Assembly: GCA_012032965.1 (NCBI GenBank)
Contig: JAAUPT010000078.1
Location: forward strand, 1-7,347
Length of the DNA stretch: 7,347 nucleotides
Direction: 5' to 3'
DNA from: Nitrospira sp.
GTDB lineage: Bacteria; Nitrospirota; Nitrospiria; Nitrospirales; Nitrospiraceae
A program made the position numbers and the translations under genes. Of this stretch, positions 6,938 through 7,347 are shown piece after piece (within the stretch, counting starts at the first letter, position 1; each line of letters starts with the position of its first letter). The notes beneath the pieces were generated by a model. That model worked only from the letters and a program-made list of their open reading frames with translations, had not been told where the DNA came from and did no database searches.

Positions 6938-7261
6938 GCCAGCACCAGCACCAGCACCAGCACCAGCACGGGGACCGACTCGACCACGACGGACTCCGGT
7001 GAGTCGGACACGAGCGAGACCGGGCCGCCCCCGAGTGCGGGAACGGCATCAAGGAGCTGGGCGAAGACTGCGACGGCGAGGACTTCGGTTGAGCTGAGCT
7101 GTGCGACTCCGTATCAGCTCCCCGAGGGAGTGCTGGTCTGCGTGCCAGACGAGTGCGTCGTCGACACCTCGCAATGTTGCCTGCTCGATGGTGAGATCTG
7201 TACGCCCGGCGAGTGCTGCAACGACAATTGCAACGTCATCACCAACAAGTGCGGGATATGA
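6938..7261 (+). pseudogene. Myxococcota-like Cys-rich secreted protein fragment with two compensating frameshifts
   Basis: The plus-strand frame gives a Ser/Thr/Gly/Asp spacer (STSTSTSTGTDSTTTDSGESD, split here as 6941-7003) and, from 7088, a Cys-rich end (ELSCATPYQLPEG, then DECVVDTSQCC, ending NKCGI) with TGA at 7259-7261. Between 7033 and 7089 the coherent reading is one frame over: ECGNGIKELGEDCDGEDFG, followed directly by TGA. The three pieces fit the Cys-rich CGNG..E.GE.CDG...G..C repeat pattern typical of myxobacterial extracellular proteins (TIGR02232-like). The switch needs one extra base at C5 (7028-7032) and one fewer at TT (7089-7090), so the net change is zero. Such proteins normally start with a signal peptide or lipobox before the Ser/Thr spacer; none is present, so the N-terminus is missing. 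Sequencing error is the likelier cause of the shifts; a decayed gene is the alternative. Confidence 0.6.
6940..6969. repeat. (AGCACC)n hexanucleotide microsatellite
   Basis: Four full AGCACC units from 6941 plus a partial fifth (AGCAC, 6965-6969). In the plus-strand frame it encodes alternating Ser-Thr. DNA to the left looks like the minus-strand gene's 5' region, while DNA to the right is GC-rich and bacterial in style, so the repeat sits at or next to an apparent junction. A simple repeat is a typical place for a false assembly join. Confidence 0.85.
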
Positions 7262-7347
7262 CACGAATCCTCCTGGTCATCGATGCACAGCCCGAGCGAC
7301 GCATGATCGCGCGCTTGAGCACCCGGCTCGAGTTCATCCCGGTCGAG
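7258..7347 (+). CDS. Start of a possible response-regulator receiver protein, cut by the right edge
   Basis: An ATG at 7258-7260 overlaps the previous TGA (7259-7261) as ATGA, the usual sign of coupled translation in a bacterial operon. The 30 visible codons start MTRILLVIDAQPERRMIARL and remain open to the edge. The hydrophobic first strand ending in Asp, followed by a polar helix start, resembles the first beta-alpha unit of CheY-like receiver domains. The usual acidic pair (DD or DE) after the strand is here Ile-Asp, so phosphorylation chemistry could be altered. With 30 residues the family call is tentative; the reading frame is better supported than the name. I see no clear Shine-Dalgarno, which fits coupling to the upstream gene. 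Confidence 0.45.
   Translation, partial: MTRILLVIDAQPERRMIARLSTRLEFIPVE

Noticed and set aside
6941..6969. CRISPR-like array
   Set aside because: The six-base period with no spacers is a microsatellite. No other evenly spaced repeats occur in the window.
1..7347. tRNA, rRNA or known transposase genes
   Set aside because: No tRNA-like cloverleaf, rRNA-like conserved segment, or convincing terminal inverted repeats with transposase motifs were seen by eye on either strand.

Overview
The window looks like a joint between two unlike DNAs. Positions 1 to about 6,935 have moderate GC, are gene-sparse, and carry two long minus-strand reading frames that I cannot assign to any known family. The style (a ~1,555-residue protein with a nuclear-localisation-like basic motif and a long Asp/Glu/Ser tail, a Ser/Thr/Pro-rich neighbour with sequon repeats, strong Kozak contexts, CAA-rich AUG-free leader, ~840 bp between genes) points to a large DNA virus of a eukaryote or to protist/invertebrate nuclear DNA. 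That lineage call is inference. One contrary sign is a Shine-Dalgarno-like GGAGGT ten bases before the ATG at 6772. From about 6,938 to the right edge the DNA is clearly more GC-rich and reads as bacterial. It holds a Ser/Thr spacer, a Cys-rich motif of the kind common in Myxococcota surface proteins, and an ATGA stop/start overlap into a second frame.

Layout. (1) 1-1266, minus strand: 422 codons of a protein whose end lies beyond the left edge; it has no stop here and is the real gene in this stretch rather than the antisense frames. (2) 1267-2107: non-coding or weakly coding space. It holds an AUG-free CAA-rich leader with a 16-bp tandem repeat, a cluster of four small dyads (1462-1581), a possible 59-codon gene (1804-1983, minus) and a short direct repeat. 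(3) 2108-6772, minus strand: the 1,554-residue orphan protein. Its true start is probably upstream at 6881 or 6896, reached through an 8-base T run (6842-6849 on the plus strand as A8) that throws the frame by one base. (4) 6940-6969: an AGCACC microsatellite at the apparent junction. (5) 6938-7347, plus strand: Myxococcota-like Cys-rich protein fragment with two compensating one-base shifts, then the first 30 codons of a possible response-regulator receiver domain.

The two large minus-strand genes lie in the same direction but are too far apart to be an operon. Nothing in the sequence shows that they share a function. Three apparent single-base indels fall within about 250 bp (6842-7090), while ~6 kb to the left reads cleanly. 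Together with the change of coding style, this makes a chimeric or low-coverage contig end the simplest explanation. A real insertion or transfer is not excluded.
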